NCBI GenBank assembly: GCA_016748015.1
Contig: JAAOMT010000269.1
Coordinates: 54,464-118,463 of the forward strand
From: Geosiphon pyriformis
Lineage: Eukaryota > Glomeromycota > Glomeromycetes > Archaeosporales > Geosiphonaceae
Reading direction: 5' to 3'
Length of the DNA: 64,000 nt
Shown here: one piece after another, positions 48,426 to 61,901 of the stretch
How the letters are laid out: each line of letters starts with the position of its first letter
Position numbering within the stretch: the stretch's first letter is position 1
Position numbers and translations under genes: made by a program
Notes under the pieces: model-generated
Database searches by the model: none
Seen by the model: only the letters and a program-made list of their open reading frames with translations
What the model was told of the DNA's origin: nothing

Positions 48426-50510
48426 AAGACTGAAATAGAAAAAGCTGGTTTAGTAAGTAATAGTAACATAATGTCTGATCTGACTAATGGCTTAATAGTT
48501 GAATTATTGGATAACATAGTTTAGCTTCTTGGTTTTATTAAATTTTTTGTAGTTAGTTTTAGTAAATATAGATTATGCTTCTTTTTTTCTGGCTTAAATA
48601 GTGATATAAGAATTTTTATAGATGTGTAATATTGTTTTGTTTAGCCTGAATAGCTAGTCACATATAATAAGTATATAAATTACATTTAGTCTGAATTATT
48701 TAATTTGATTCTGTATATTAAGTACTAATTGAACTTTACTTATTAAATATATTAATAAAAAAAAATAAGTTTGATATTTTTTATAAAGATAATTTTTTAG
48801 TTTTAAAAATATTTTTACTTTTTCTGATTTTGTTATAATTTTAATTATAAAAAATACTTTAAAAAAAAATCATAAACTTTAACTAATTTTGTAAAATATA
48901 TACAAAGCTTATAATTTAATTAATTGGTTTTATTTGTTAAATAGTTTACAAAAATCAAAATATGTAACAAATTTATCTAGTTTTTTGGTAATATTTATAA
49001 TAACAGAATCAATTACATTATAACTGATTTTGTACTAATAAATATTTATAGAGTTCATGATAATTTGGATTAAAACAAAGTTTTTTTTTTTCTTAACAGA
49101 TTTTTTATAATTTTCTTTTATATAAGATTAAAAAACATAAACAGCTTTTTAGATAATATTTTCATTTCAAATTTATGTTTAAAATAAACAAAGTAAAAGA
49201 TCAAACAGATTTTATATTATATTTGACTATTAATATTTTTGTTAATAATACTATTTGGATTAATAATAATTATATTATAATATAGTATATTTTTAATATT
49301 ATTAATAAATTTTTTAAAATTATAATATATTGTTTAATATTAACAAGACTGTAATTATTTTAATTAATTATCAAATTATTAATATTTTTTGTTAATTAAT
49401 AGATTACTAATTACAATTGTTAAAAAAAATTACATTAATATTTAAATATTTTTCTGTTTATAAATAATTTTTTTAAGTTTAATTTTGTTAAAGCTTATTC
49501 TAATATAAAATTTTTTGTTAATATAAGTTTAAAAAAATTATATCAAATAAACAATTTTTGTATTTGGTTTTTGTTATATTATATCTTATTATTAACTACA
49601 AATTTTAATTTATTTTTAATTTTAAAAATATATATTAAAATTAAGATATAATAATTCATAAAAGTTTAAAAAATAAAGCAAATTTTTTTAAAATTTTTTT
49701 AAATAAAATTTTATATTATTATTTTTTGTATTATTTTAAATTTTTTAAAACAAATACAAATTAAAAATCCATTTGGGTCTTACTTGTTAAATTAATAAAA
49801 AAAAAATTCAAAACAAAATTATATTATTAATAATATTTTTAAATATTTTTAATATTGTTAATTAGTTTTTTAAGCATAAATTAAATTATGTTATTTTTTT
49901 GGTAAATTTTTTTTTATAGTTTTTTATAATTTTAATAATACTTTTATTTTAAATATTTTGAATAATTTTTTGTATTATAAAATAATTAATTTTTTGAAAA
50001 AATTTGGTATAACTTTTAATAATTACTTAATTAACAAATATAACCAGATTTTTAAATAAAAAACTTTTATTATTGAAAAAACTAAATTTAAGAATCTTTA
50101 TATTTTATTGATTTATTGTTATTATTAATTTTTTTTAAGTAAAAAATTCATATGTAATTGTTTGATTTTTTGGTTATAGTTTTGGTTATTAAAATGTTTT
50201 CAAGTTTTATGATTTATTTATAATTAAAAATTTAATAGAAACAAAATTGCTGTTTTTATGAATAATTTATTAAAAAAATTAGGCTTTTGTAATATAATTA
50301 ATAAAACTACAGCATATTTTAATAATTTGTGTTTTAAATATTAATATTTAGATTTTTGGTTTAATATTATTAATGCTAATTGAATTATAAATTATTTTTT
50401 TAATTTTTAAATTTATATTTTTATGTAATATAATTAATATTTAGTTTAATAACTAATTAATTTTAAAAACTTATATTTTAAAGCTTGATTTATTGTTGTT
50501 AAATATTTAT
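48426..50510 (+). mobile_element. Decayed LINE copy E (plus strand, RT region only)
   Basis: Plus-strand reading gives YRVHDNLD (about 49.05 kb), then INIFVNNTIWINNNYIII (about 49.24 kb), matching AGAFVDDTIWVGSSQAAT of copy C, and further downstream segments of the RT C-terminal part up to about 50.4 kb. Both catalytic Asp are Asn. It abuts copy B head to head at about 48425 and ends where Ty3 LTR-like sequence begins. Confidence 0.65.
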
Positions 50511-53500
50511 AATTGCTGATAAATTAAATCAAAAAAAAATTTAACTTCATGAAATAAATTGAATAAATATGAATTTAATATATAAGATTAATCTTATAAA
50601 ATATTTTAATCACTTTTTTTTTAAAAGATAACTAAAAAATTTGAAGATAAAAAAATAGTTCATACTGTTAACAAATAATATACTGATATTTTTAAAATTT
50701 AATATTAAATATTAGATGTATTTTTTTAGTTATATTTTATTTAATAATTTTTAAACACTATAATTATACAAATTAAAAAAAATAGATGAATATCAACAAA
50801 TAATTTTTTATTTTTAGATGTTTAGATACTTAAAAATAAGAAAAAAATAAATAATAAAAGAAAAATTGAGATAATAGTTATTAATTTATTATTTTAATCA
50901 TGTTTTTTTATAGCTAAAAAATTTATTATCTAAAAATAAAATAACTAATTAGTTTAATAAAGTTTTTTGTAAATAAAGTATATAATATCTAAGATTAAAT
51001 AAGTTTTGTATTTAAGAAACCAAATTTTTATATAAAAGTTTTGGCTCTTTTAACAATTATTAAAACTTTTAAAATATTTAATTATATAATATTCAAAATT
51101 TCTATTTGTATTTCTAATATTGTTTTCTTTATAAGTTTTATATTTTCTATAATTTTATCAAGATAATTATAAAGCTTTAATTGTCTTTTATATAATAAGT
51201 TTTTGTCTATAAGTAGAATTTTTTGAATTGTTTTTTTAATTATAATAAAAACTAAAAATATTGCTGCTGTTATATTTTTAAGCAGATACTTATCTATTTT
51301 ATTATCAATTTTTTTTTCTAATAATAACTTTCTTTAAATTAATAATAGTATAAATTCTATTATTATTAGTTATAATAGTCTGTTTTCTAATAGTTAGAAT
51401 AGTATTTGAATAATTTTTGATTTAATACTCATAAAAAGTATAAAAAGTATTTTAAATATTTTAATCTAAAAAATAATTATTTATGTTGATTAAAGATATC
51501 TTTGTTTTGAAAATAATATATTTATTCATATCTGATTTTTGCTAATTATTTGGATTGGTATTACTACAACAAATAACCAATTAAATTGTTTGTGATATTT
51601 TTTGAGTTTTGTATTATAAACAGAACAATTATTAAAAATTGTTCTATATTAATTTTGTAAAATATAAAAATTATTGTTTAAAACTTTATTTATTAAAAAA
51701 ATTTTTTTTATTAGCTAGAAAATTTATCTTTATAAATATTGTTTCTGTTTAAACAGTATTTTAAAACCAAGTTATCAATACTTAAAAAATGTATTTTATA
51801 GGTTTTTTTTAAGGAGTTAAAAATCATACTAAGCTTTTTTTGTAAAATGTTTTTATAATTTTCTATTATAATTTTTTCAAAAAATATTGTTTTAATATTA
51901 GTTTCTATTGGTAGTGTTGCTATTTATTTATAGAGCAAATAAAAAGATTTATAACTTGTTATATTATAATTTACAGTTCTATAAGCAAACAAAACTAAAA
52001 ACAGTATTTTATCTTATAAATTTATTTTTTTATTGGTTTTAGCTAAGATTTTACATAAAATTCTGTAAAAATATTCTACTAAGCTATTTGTTTAAGAATA
52101 ATAAGAAGAAAAAAGTTTATAATATATTTTTATATTTTTATAAAGTTTTTTAACTAATGTATTAAAAAAAACTCTTTTTTTATTAAATAAAAATTTTTGA
52201 AACAGTCATAATAATAAATAATATCTTTATAAATAAAATTGACAATAAAGACTATTGTTTAATCTCAAGTAATTCTAGTTTTTACTTATTTTATAAAATA
52301 ATCAGTAATTGTAATAATATACCTATAATTATCAAGAATTATTATTAAAAGTCTAATAATATTTATACCAATTCTGTTAAATAATTGGCCAATAAAAATT
52401 AGATATATATTTTTTTTGCAGTTAGATTTTCTTTTTTTTGACAGATATTACAGATTTTTATGTACTTAATAATATTTTTTCTTAAGATAAATTAATAATA
52501 GTAAGTTAAAATTTTTTGGATTGTTTTTGTTTTTCTAAAGTATTTAACTAATAGATTAGTATACATATTATAAATCACAATTTTTTTTCAAATTTAATAA
52601 CTCTTTGATAACAATCAAGATTTTTTCTGTTTTTTTGTATAATTAGTTCTGGCAAGTTAAATAAAAATTTAATTGTTTGCACAAATGTTTTTTTTGCTGT
52701 CAAATATAGTTTAGTAGATATTATTTTTTATTTAAAAATTTTATTAAAGCAAAATAGTTGTCCAAGTTTATTATTGTATTTGGTTAAGATAAAGTTATTA
52801 ATAATTAGATTGATTTAGTTTAAAAAGATTGTATTATTTTTTAGTAATAATTTTAAAGAAAGCATTTGTATTTTAATGATTTGTTTTTTTGTAATATTGT
52901 ATATTATAATTATATTTATTTAAGTGGAGTATTTAGCAAATTATTTGTTTGTGTTTAGCTTTTTTTATTATACAGCCAAACCAAAATTTGATAATTTATT
53001 ACCAAAAATTTGGCACCAAAAAATTATTTATCTTAGTAATTAATAATTCAAACTACTATTAAACATTTTTGTTTAATAACTAAGTAGTTTTGTTTTGTTG
53101 AAAAAAAAATTTACTGGTATAAATTATAGTATGTTTTTTATTATTTTTATTTTTTTAGAAGAAAACAGCATCAAGTTTAAAATCAAATATATTAGTCTAA
53201 AAAATAAAAAGTTGATTTAAATCAGATTGCTTAAAATAGATTTTATAACTAATTTTTTCTTTAAAGTTTTAAAAACTTTTTGTTAATATGTATTTTAATA
53301 ATAATTAACAGGTTTTTTAAATAATTAATTAAAAAAAAACAATTTTAAAAAAATTTTAACAAATTTTTGATAATAAAAAACCAAACCAAAAAAAAAATGT
53401 AAATAAATATTTATTGATTGTTTAATGTTTTAGACTTTTTTAGTCTTGGCAGAATCAGAAAAAATTTCATTTTTTGTAATAAAATATTCAAAAAACTGGG

Positions 53501-54620
53501 TAAATTGGCATTTAAAAAAAGATTTAATTGGATTAATTTTAAAACTAGTATTTCTAAGAAGATTAAAAACTTTTTGTAAATGTTTAAAATATTTATTCCA
53601 GATTTTTGAATATACTATTATATAATTCAAATAAACTAAAACAAAGCTTCTATTAACTAATTTAAATACATTATTTATTAAATATTAAAAAATAAAAGAA
53701 ACATTAATAAAACCAAAAAATAGGATTGTAAATTCATAAATGTCATATTTTATAATAAAGATAGTTTTTTTTTATTTTTTAAATCTATTTTTATTTGCCG
53801 AAATCTAGCAGTTAAATCAATAGTTAAAAAAAAGTGGTATTTTTAAATTAATTTAGTATTATATTAATTTTGAAAAGTAAATACATATCTTTTTTAGTAA
53901 TAGGATTTAATTAGTAGTAATTAATACAAAAGTGTAAAGTTCTATTTTTTGGATATTATTACAACTAAAAAAACTTATTTATTCTTGGTTTTTTGTATAA
54001 ATTTAAGATTTTTTATCCAGTTTATTTTTTTTTAATTAAATTTGTTATTGTAGTAATTAAATTAATAAGATTTTTAATAGATAAGACAAGTTTCTTTAGT
54101 AATAATAATATGTAGTATTACATAAATCTATTTAAACCTATTATTTTCTTTTAATATTACTAAACTGTTTTTAACTAGCAAATTTTTAATGTTAGTTTTT
54201 TTTTCTTTTAAGGAAAGTTTTTTTTCTTTTAAGGAAAGTTTTTTTTGTTCTATTACTAAAAATTAAATTTTAAATAATTTATTCTTAAAAAATTTCTGTA
54301 TTTTTTTATTTTTTTACTGAATATTAGATTAATAAGTTCTTAATTTTTGTAATAAATTAAACAAAACATGTATTTATTATTAGAAAAATAAAATAGTTTA
54401 TTACATCAATATTAAATATAAGAATCATATTACTAATAACTATATTTAATTTTTTTGTTAAATTTTTTTAAAAATTTTATAGTAAGATTAACAGATTAAT
54501 TTGTTATTTACAATAATTTTTTTTTATTAGTTTTAATATTATTTTTTGGTTTGTTATTGTTAGTAAAAATAGTGTAAACAAGTTTAACAGTTTTTTTTAT
54601 TCATTTTTATTTTTATTTTT
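50511..54620 (-). mobile_element. Decayed Ty3-type retrotransposon, 3' part (RT, integrase)
   Basis: The best frame, 53430-53630 minus, reads IIVYSKIWNKYFKHLQKVFN and LLRNTSFKINPIKS, the post-catalytic part of Ty3/gypsy reverse transcriptase. At 52.2-52.5 kb the minus strand gives a broken integrase: CNICQKK, GQLFNRIGINIIRLL, YIITITDYFIK, against the usual C..C zinc pair, a D-I-V-G-P-L-type strand and TDYLTKW. Sequence at 50515-50667 is repeated directly at about 60290-60447 and is probably the LTR. The element is split by LINE copy C and continues at 57817. All frames are broken. Confidence 0.7.
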
Positions 54621-54621
54621 A

Positions 54622-54694
<73 letters not shown>

Positions 54695-57600
54695 TATCAT
54701 TTTATGAGCGAGATCCAAATACTACCTAGAACTATACATCAAAGAAATAATCTAAACTAGGCGTGAATCATGTACTGTCTACACATGACCAGCCACTCAA
54801 GCCAGTTAGAACAACACTATGCAATTATATTAATTGAAACTGGGTCACCAATACCTGAAAAAAAAGAGCAAAATTTGCGAAAGCCAAAACGGATGCCAAA
54901 AGCTTTAGCAACACCAAGCAGTTTAACTACACCATCCGAGAATCTCGAAGTTAAACCAGAAATTGAGACAGGAACCAAGCCATCCACCAAGATCAGGCCA
55001 TTTCTTTCTATGTAAGCACGATGCTTAGCACAGACCAACCAAATGTCACTCCTGAAAGCAACACAAATAGAGCATACAAAATCAGCAATTTTAATGTCTG
55101 CAACTTTGGGAACATGGAAGACAGAAACAGCCTCCTAAAGCCATCCTTTAAAAACAAAACCCTTGCAAAGAGTTAAGAACACTAGGAAATCCGAAGTGCA
55201 GGCTGACAGCAGCTGTAAAATGCTTGAAGCAGAAAGAGAGAGACCAGAAAGCACTTTCCAAAAAGACATACAGGATTCCAAAACCCGACAATGAGCCGCA
55301 TCATCAATAACACAAGAAAACACATGATCAGACACCTCTACCTCACCACAATACAGACACAAAACACTAGAGTAACATTTATCATAAACGCATTTTCGAA
55401 CAGCCACAGGAAGCCGATAGTGCAAGGCTTTCATGAAATAAGTACGAATATCAGCAGTGTGCTTGCTGGTGAAACCAGTCACCATATGCAAATCAGGGTG
55501 TCAAACTCTGGAAGAGGCAAGCCAATCGACATCTGAGCACAAATCACCAGCTAGAAACCCAGAACTGAAACCGACCTCCCAGCACACCCAACAGACAGAA
55601 CAAAAAACATCACGAACAAAGTGTCTAGAATTGCCTGAAACAATACTACCACCCACCAACAAAAACCGTTCAGCTACACAAGAAGAGAGAAACCAATTAG
55701 AGAAAGCTGCAGCATCAGCAATGCTATCAGCACAATCATTTCCCAACACACCAGAGTGGCCCTTAACCTTGTGCCAGCTAACCTTTAAATTCTTTCTGCA
55801 TATAACATTTCTAATATGCCAGTGCTCAACCCAACACTGATTGTGAAAGTCAGGACATACCAAGTCAACCTCCAACTTGCAAGCATCCAAAGCTGCCTGG
55901 CTATCCAAAAACAGACGAACAGAACAATCTACAGGTACGCATTTCAGAGCCAATGCTACAGCCTGCAACTCTGCCAAAGTAGATGACATCAGACCCTAAA
56001 CACAGACACCCAAACCCAAGTTAATGTCCTCAAAAAAGACAGCAGCCCCGGCCTTACAACCAGTCGTGCCCAAATTTTTTACTGACCCATCCATATACAC
56101 AAACAAATTATCAGCACCAACCCAAAAAAGACGATCACATACAGACACAAAACCATTAGAACCACAAATGTCCACAGGGCCAACACCACTCAAGGCCAAT
56201 GGAGAGGGAGGCGCACCACTGAGAAATGCAACAGAGTGTCTGAACCACTCAGGAACCGGGCCATGAGGATCCAGTTTCTTTCACCGCTTAAAGGTGTACC
56301 AGTCAAAGATATTCCCATGACAATCCTGAAGCTGATCCACAAAGGCAATGCCATAATACTAGAGAGAAGGCAAGTATTTTAAAAACAGGGATTTGCCCAG
56401 AACAGCAGACATAGGCACCCCATTACAGAACCGAAAAGAGCTGGTCAAGGAGCCACCTAAAGACAAATTGCATTCAAGAAAAACGTGTACTATACCTGAC
56501 AAGAAATTATTGGAAACGCTGACATGGATATGAGCCGGTGAACTCAATGGATAAATGGGGCGCCAGCACAGAACTTGCAAGTTGTGAGACCTGTGACTAA
56601 ACAATTGACCCAGAACCCTGTAGGAGTTCACAAAACTAATAAGTGAAGCAATCTTGCTTTCAGACTGATATTGTGAGAAGGACTTCAGACCATAAAAAGA
56701 AGGATGATGAATCGTGTCACTAGGAAAATCGAGAGGAAGACCAGATTTAAGTTTCAAACCCTTGCGAATCAGAGCATCCCACTTGTCACACACACTAACA
56801 AAAACAAAGCTGAACTGTGTCCTATAGCTAACTATAAGTTGGAGAACTGCCAACACCAGGTACAAGAACTGCTTATTTGAAACTGCTTTCTTTAGAACCA
56901 AATTACTGAAAAAATGAACATCTGAATATGCTTTAGCCAAACTAGGCTTAAAAAGACCATCAGTTGAGAGAAAGATACCAAAATACTGATGAGATTTGCC
57001 TTTTTTGGTTATAGAAATGGGTGAACCACTAATAAAAAGAGACGGATTGCTGATCCTGGAATTAATAAGAACGGCCACAGTTTTGTCATTATTGATTGAA
57101 ATGTCATTAATTCGAAAAAATTCACTAGTAACATTGAGAATGTGTTGAGTAGCAGCCTGACTGCTGCCAACCCAAATCGTGTCATCAACAAAGGCCCCAG
57201 CAGTGAAAAAAGTAGAAAACCCAGCCTGAGATTCAGCATGACCATTCTTGGAGACAAAATGAGAATTGAGTCTATACCCACACACACTCTTCTGACACTT
57301 GACTTCGCACAAAAGAGGATCATAAAATATGTGCCAAAGAAAAAGGGAAAAAACTTCCTCTTGGTCCAACCCATCATGTACACTATAACCATCAGTTAAA
57401 CTGAAGTCTGTCATAACCCGATTGGTCTGATTTCTATGAATATTGCCAAAAAAACGAATAAACTTGCCACACATTTTGATCTTGACCAAACACCTCTTGA
57501 GATGCTCCCATCCAACAGAGTTGTATGCCTTCTACATGTCCTGCAACACCAGCCAGAGCTCCCAATTTTTCTCCAAAGCATCCTCCACAACCAAACCAAT

Positions 57601-57816
57601 AACAAAAATAGGAGTCTGGGTAGTAGTACTCTTCAAAACTGAAAAATTATCCCCATGAAGAATATCATGAATACTGCACATCAGCAATATCCTGTTAGAG
57701 AGAATCTTAGAGAGGATCTTACAAGCCATCTCAATCAAAACTATAGGTCAAGTATTTGTGAGAACACCTTCTCATTCGTATGGCTTAGGGATCATCGAAA
57801 CCCAATTACTTTTTTT
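54621..57816 (-). mobile_element. Young 5'-truncated LINE copy C with poly(A) tail and target duplication
   Basis: A block of clearly higher GC content inside very AT-rich DNA. On the minus strand it ends in a 67-nt poly(A) tail (T run at 54626-54692) and is 5'-truncated at about 57804. The sequence ATTACTTTTTTT occurs at both edges (54621 and 57805), a target duplication consistent with target-primed reverse transcription into a T-rich site. The flanks on either side are one Ty3-type element. It carries most of ORF2 (see pseudogene entry). Confidence 0.85.
54817..57738 (-). pseudogene. LINE copy C ORF2: RT, RNase H, zinc-binding C-terminus
   Basis: One uninterrupted frame, 57738 to 54817, with no frameshift but six internal stops: TAG 57532, TAG 56359, TGA 56281, TAG 55996, TGA 55501, TAG 55135. 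Domains in order: RT (VLQDM-stop-KAYNSVGWEHL; HDGLDQEEVFSLFLWHIF; catalytic FVDDTIWVG; INDISINNDKTVA); RNase H (FVYMDGSVKNLGTTG; TLAELQAVALALKC; LFLDSQAALDA; WHKVKGHSGVLGNDCADSIA); a CCHC-like LCLYCGEVEVSDHVFSC near the C-terminus. Unlike copies A, B, D and E, all catalytic Asp of RT and RNase H are intact. Every stop is one transition from a sense codon (CAG, CGA or TGG). The N-terminal endonuclease is lost by truncation. Confidence 0.85.
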
Positions 57817-60447
57817 ATTAACTGATTTATCTAATTGGTTTTTTTCTTAATTTTGTTTGAATACTAGAAAAGTTGTTTTAATAACAATACTTAATTATAA
57901 TGTACTTTTTATTATATCTGATAATTAGTTTACAGAGTTTATAATTAAGCAGAACTTTTACTTTTTTAAGCTATTTATTGTCAACAATTATAATTTATTT
58001 TTTTGCTTTAAAAACTTTCATGTCAGTTTTAGTACTAATGTTATTAATACAAATAGGAATAGTTTTAGTTATGTTTTAAGCTTTTTTTTTTGTTATTATA
58101 TATATTGATTATAGACTAAGTTAACAATTCATTAATTTTTTTGTTAATTGTTTTCAAAAAGTATTTGGCAATAACATTAATCAATAATTTACTGTTTAAG
58201 ATTAGGTCAATAAAATAACTAGCCATTTGGGCTTTACAAATTAAAAAAATATTATTATTATTATTAGCAATTTTAGTTTGGTAAAAACACTTATTAGTTT
58301 TTGGTGTTTTTTTTTTGGTATTAAAGATTTATGAAAAAATTTTCTGAATTAAGGATAAGTTATTAATTAGTTAAAAGTAATATATGCTAAAGTTTTTATA
58401 AGATCTTTGACAACAAAATAGAATTTAAATTTTTGTACAATTTCTGAGAATTTCAACTTAGAAAAATTCTTAAAAACTTTGGTTTTTAATAGCTTATTAT
58501 TATCAGTAATAAAAGTTAAGACTTTATTGAAATCTAAAATAAAATCAATCTTTGCTTTTTTCTTTTTTCTGGTTAATTTAGAAAGACTAATAATTAAATT
58601 ATTTATATTATGATTATTATTAATTAAGTTAAAAACATAAAAAAAATTTTCTTCTAATTGACTTGCATTTTTACTTTTTAAAAGTTTGTTTATTAGTTTA
58701 AAGGTTAATAAACAATAGTTTCTATTAAAAAATTCTTTTTAAAAAAATTAATATTAGTATAATTAAGTTTTTGATTAAAAATATTATTGTTATTAAATCT
58801 GTTGTTTTGGTTATCATTGTTTTTAAAAGTTGAAAAAAGCAATAAAAAATTGTTGTAATCTTTTAAAAAATGTTTTTGATTTTGTTGTTTTTAATATAAT
58901 AGTTATTAATGCTAATTAAAACAGAATTCAAATCTAAATTTTTAAAGTTGCTGAATTTTTCTAATTACTTAAACTAAAAGTTTTAATAACCAGACAAGAT
59001 TAACTATAAGTCAATCTATTAGTTGTTCATTAAAATCTTAAGTTTAAACAGCAAATAAAATAGCAGCTATTTGAAATATAAAAACCATAACAAAAACAAG
59101 AACAAAAACTATAATTGTAAATTTCAAATGTATTTTTTAATTGTTTTCAATTTTTTGTGCAAATTCAATAATCATATTTATAGTAGAGTTATTTCAAAGC
59201 CAAAAAAAGCCAAATAGCATATAAAAAATTAGTTCTTAATCTTTTTGTAAAGAAATAAATTTTTTGTTCTTTTGTTTAATTTTTTCTAAAATCTATCTAC
59301 TTAATAAGTTTTTTTATTGTTTTGGCATATTTAATTACAATTTTACCAGAATTTTGAATTTTTTTTTAGTTTTATATACTAGTTGGAAATTAGTATAAAA
59401 ATTCTGAATTTGTTTTTAAATTAAGTAATAAAAAAAGTATTTTTTTTTAATATTTGCTAATACTTATCTGATAACTTTTTAAAAAGTATTAACATTAGTT
59501 TTTTATAAAAACCAAATAGCAAAAAAGTCTTAAAGTAGCCATAAACAATTTAAAATTTATATTTAGCATTATATTAGTTGGTTGTAATTGCTTTTTCAAA
59601 ATTGTTTAATCATTTAATTAAATCTTGTATATTTTTCATAATAATAATAACAAAGTATTATTTTTTTGCTCTAAAGCAGTTTGTATATCTTGAAAAATGG
59701 CCAGAATATTTGTTTGTATAAGGTTAGCAATCATTAATTCAAGAATAACTGTTTGTATAAAAGAGTTTGATTTACTTGAAAAAAAATTAAAAACAAAACC
59801 AATTTAATAGCTTTTTTTTTTTGTTTTAAAAAAAATTTCAACTAATTAATAGACAGTAATTTAAATGTAAATTTGGTGATTCAGATATTTGAAATTAGGA
59901 GACTGTTGTTTAAAGATTGTGAAGTATAAAAGCTAATTAATGTTATTGTTTTTTTCAAGATTGTTTTTAAAATAAGCTAGTCAAAAAAATAGATTGTTTA
60001 AACTATATAAACTTAACTAAATGCTTATTTAAGAACTAATTCCAAAATTTTTGGAATTGTTTGCTAAATTGTTTTTTAATAAAAAAACAAATCAAACAGG
60101 AGAACAAAAAATTAAGTTCAATAAAATTTAGTTTATTTTTATTGTATACTATAAAGTATTTTTCAAATTATTATACCAAATATAAATAATTACTTATACA
60201 ATAAAAAATAAAATAAAATTTGACAACTTTACAGAAAGTATCATAAGTTGAAATAACAAGTTAATAAATAATAAAAGAAAACAAAATTGTAGAATAATTA
60301 AATAAATTAAAAAGAAATTCAACTTAAAAGAGTAAATTTAATAAGTATAAATTTAATATATAAGATTAGTTTTATAATATATCTTAATTACTATTTTTTT
60401 CAAAAAATAACCAGAAAATCAAAAGATAAAAAAATAATTCATATTGT
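57817..60447 (-). mobile_element. Decayed Ty3-type retrotransposon, 5' part (gag, protease)
   Basis: Minus strand at about 58.24-58.05 kb reads KAQMASYFIDLILNSKLLIN then VIAKYFLKTINKKINELL, the flap and active site of a retropepsin in which the usual DSG is NSK. Upstream (58.3-60.0 kb) is presumably gag, too eroded to read. The outer sequence 60290-60447 repeats 50515-50667 (shared AATTTAATATATAAGATTA and AAAGATAAAAAAATA) and is the likely 5' LTR. The reading order (protease here, RT at 53.5 kb, integrase at 52.3 kb) fits a minus-strand Ty3 element once copy C is removed. Confidence 0.65.
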
Positions 60448-61172
60448 TTTTATTATTATTATAAGGTTTAATAAGTGAAATCCAACTGCTATTTAGTATA
60501 TAGACTCAAACTAAATAATTCAAATTAAATATAGCTCATGCTTTTATTACATATGGCCAGCCATTCAGACCAAACAAGACAATATTACACGTTTATACTA
60601 ATAAATGTATCACCATCTAAATCTGAAAAAAAAATGACAAATTTTTTTTTTATTAAAGCTAATAACAAAAGATTTCACAATACTAAGCATATAAATTATT
60701 TTATCTAATAACATAGACACCAAACAGAAAGACAAGCCTGAAATCAAACTATCATCCTTAACTAATCCAGTCTTTTTTATATCCATTCTGTGCTTAGATT
60801 GAACAAGTCACACCTTAGTGCAGAGTACAAACTCATGTTTGAAAAACACATAAACAGTGAATGCAAAATAGCAGAAGTAAATAAACAAAAAAAACCAGCC
60901 AACAACATCCATCTATTGACAGTCTTAACCAAAGTGTTCTTACAGAAACCAATTTTACCAGTACAGATAAAAATATGATTAGACAACTCTATTTTCTTAT
61001 ATAATAAATACAGCACTCCAAAATAATTTATATCATACAACTTTTTTCTAACTGCTACTGACAATTGTCTATAAATTGCTTTTATCAAATAAGTATGCAG
61101 ATTAACTGAAACTCTACTAATAAACTCAGAAAGCATATGTGAGTCAAGATGTCAGACTTTTACTATGGCAGT

Positions 61173-61901
61173 CTAATCTATTTTCTTAATCAAACCACTT
61201 AGAACTATGTTATAATCAGAACTAGCTTTCCAATAAGCATAACAAATTAACCAGTACAGATTATAAACAAAGTACCAAGTATTGCTAGACACAACCATAT
61301 TCTTAGCCACCAAAAACCATTCCCAAACTTTGTTTAGCAAAGAAAAAAAAGAAAAAGTGGTCTTATTAGTTAATATATCAGCCTTAACATTGCTTGAAAT
61401 CTCTGAATGTTCTTTAACTTTCACCCATTTAACCAAAATGTCTTTATCCTTAATAAGATTAACTATATACAATCTCTCTATCAAACATTGATTGTAAAAA
61501 TCAGACACAGTGAATAAAGTCTTAGACACATAAATATCAATTGCAGATTGGCTGTTCAGATACAAAACCACAGTACATGAAGACAAAACACACTTTAAAG
61601 CCAAGATAACAGCTTGTAACTCAACTAAAGTAGAAGACAAAAGTTTCTTTACTCCAACCCCAATACTTATATTTACTACCAAAAAGTAAGCAGCTGCTCT
61701 ATATGCTACATCAGCAGAATTAGTACTCTTTAAGAACTCATCTTTATAGACTTCAATACAATCTGACCAAATCTCTAACAAACTACCACATATTTCAGAG
61801 AACTTTTCTGATTTCAAAACATTTAATACAGATAACCTGGGATTAACAATAGACTCAACCTCCAAAGAAACATTTTTGCACATAAACTTAGATGTTAGCA
61901 T
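61173..61901 (-). pseudogene. LINE copy D RNase H fragment
   Basis: 242 codons open. VELQAVILALKCV and VLYLNSQSAIDIYV correspond to AELQAVALALKC and LFLDSQAALDA of copy C, so one catalytic Asp is Asn. WVKVKEHSEISSNVKADIL keeps the His and a later Asp. The first motif (copy C YMDGS) reads VYKDEFLKS. The long frame shows the stops have not yet reached it, but active-site residues are gone. Confidence 0.75.

Noticed and set aside
55457-55840. 127-codon plus-strand frame in LINE copy C
   Set aside because: Antisense of the RNase H domain; the minus strand is clearly coding in origin.
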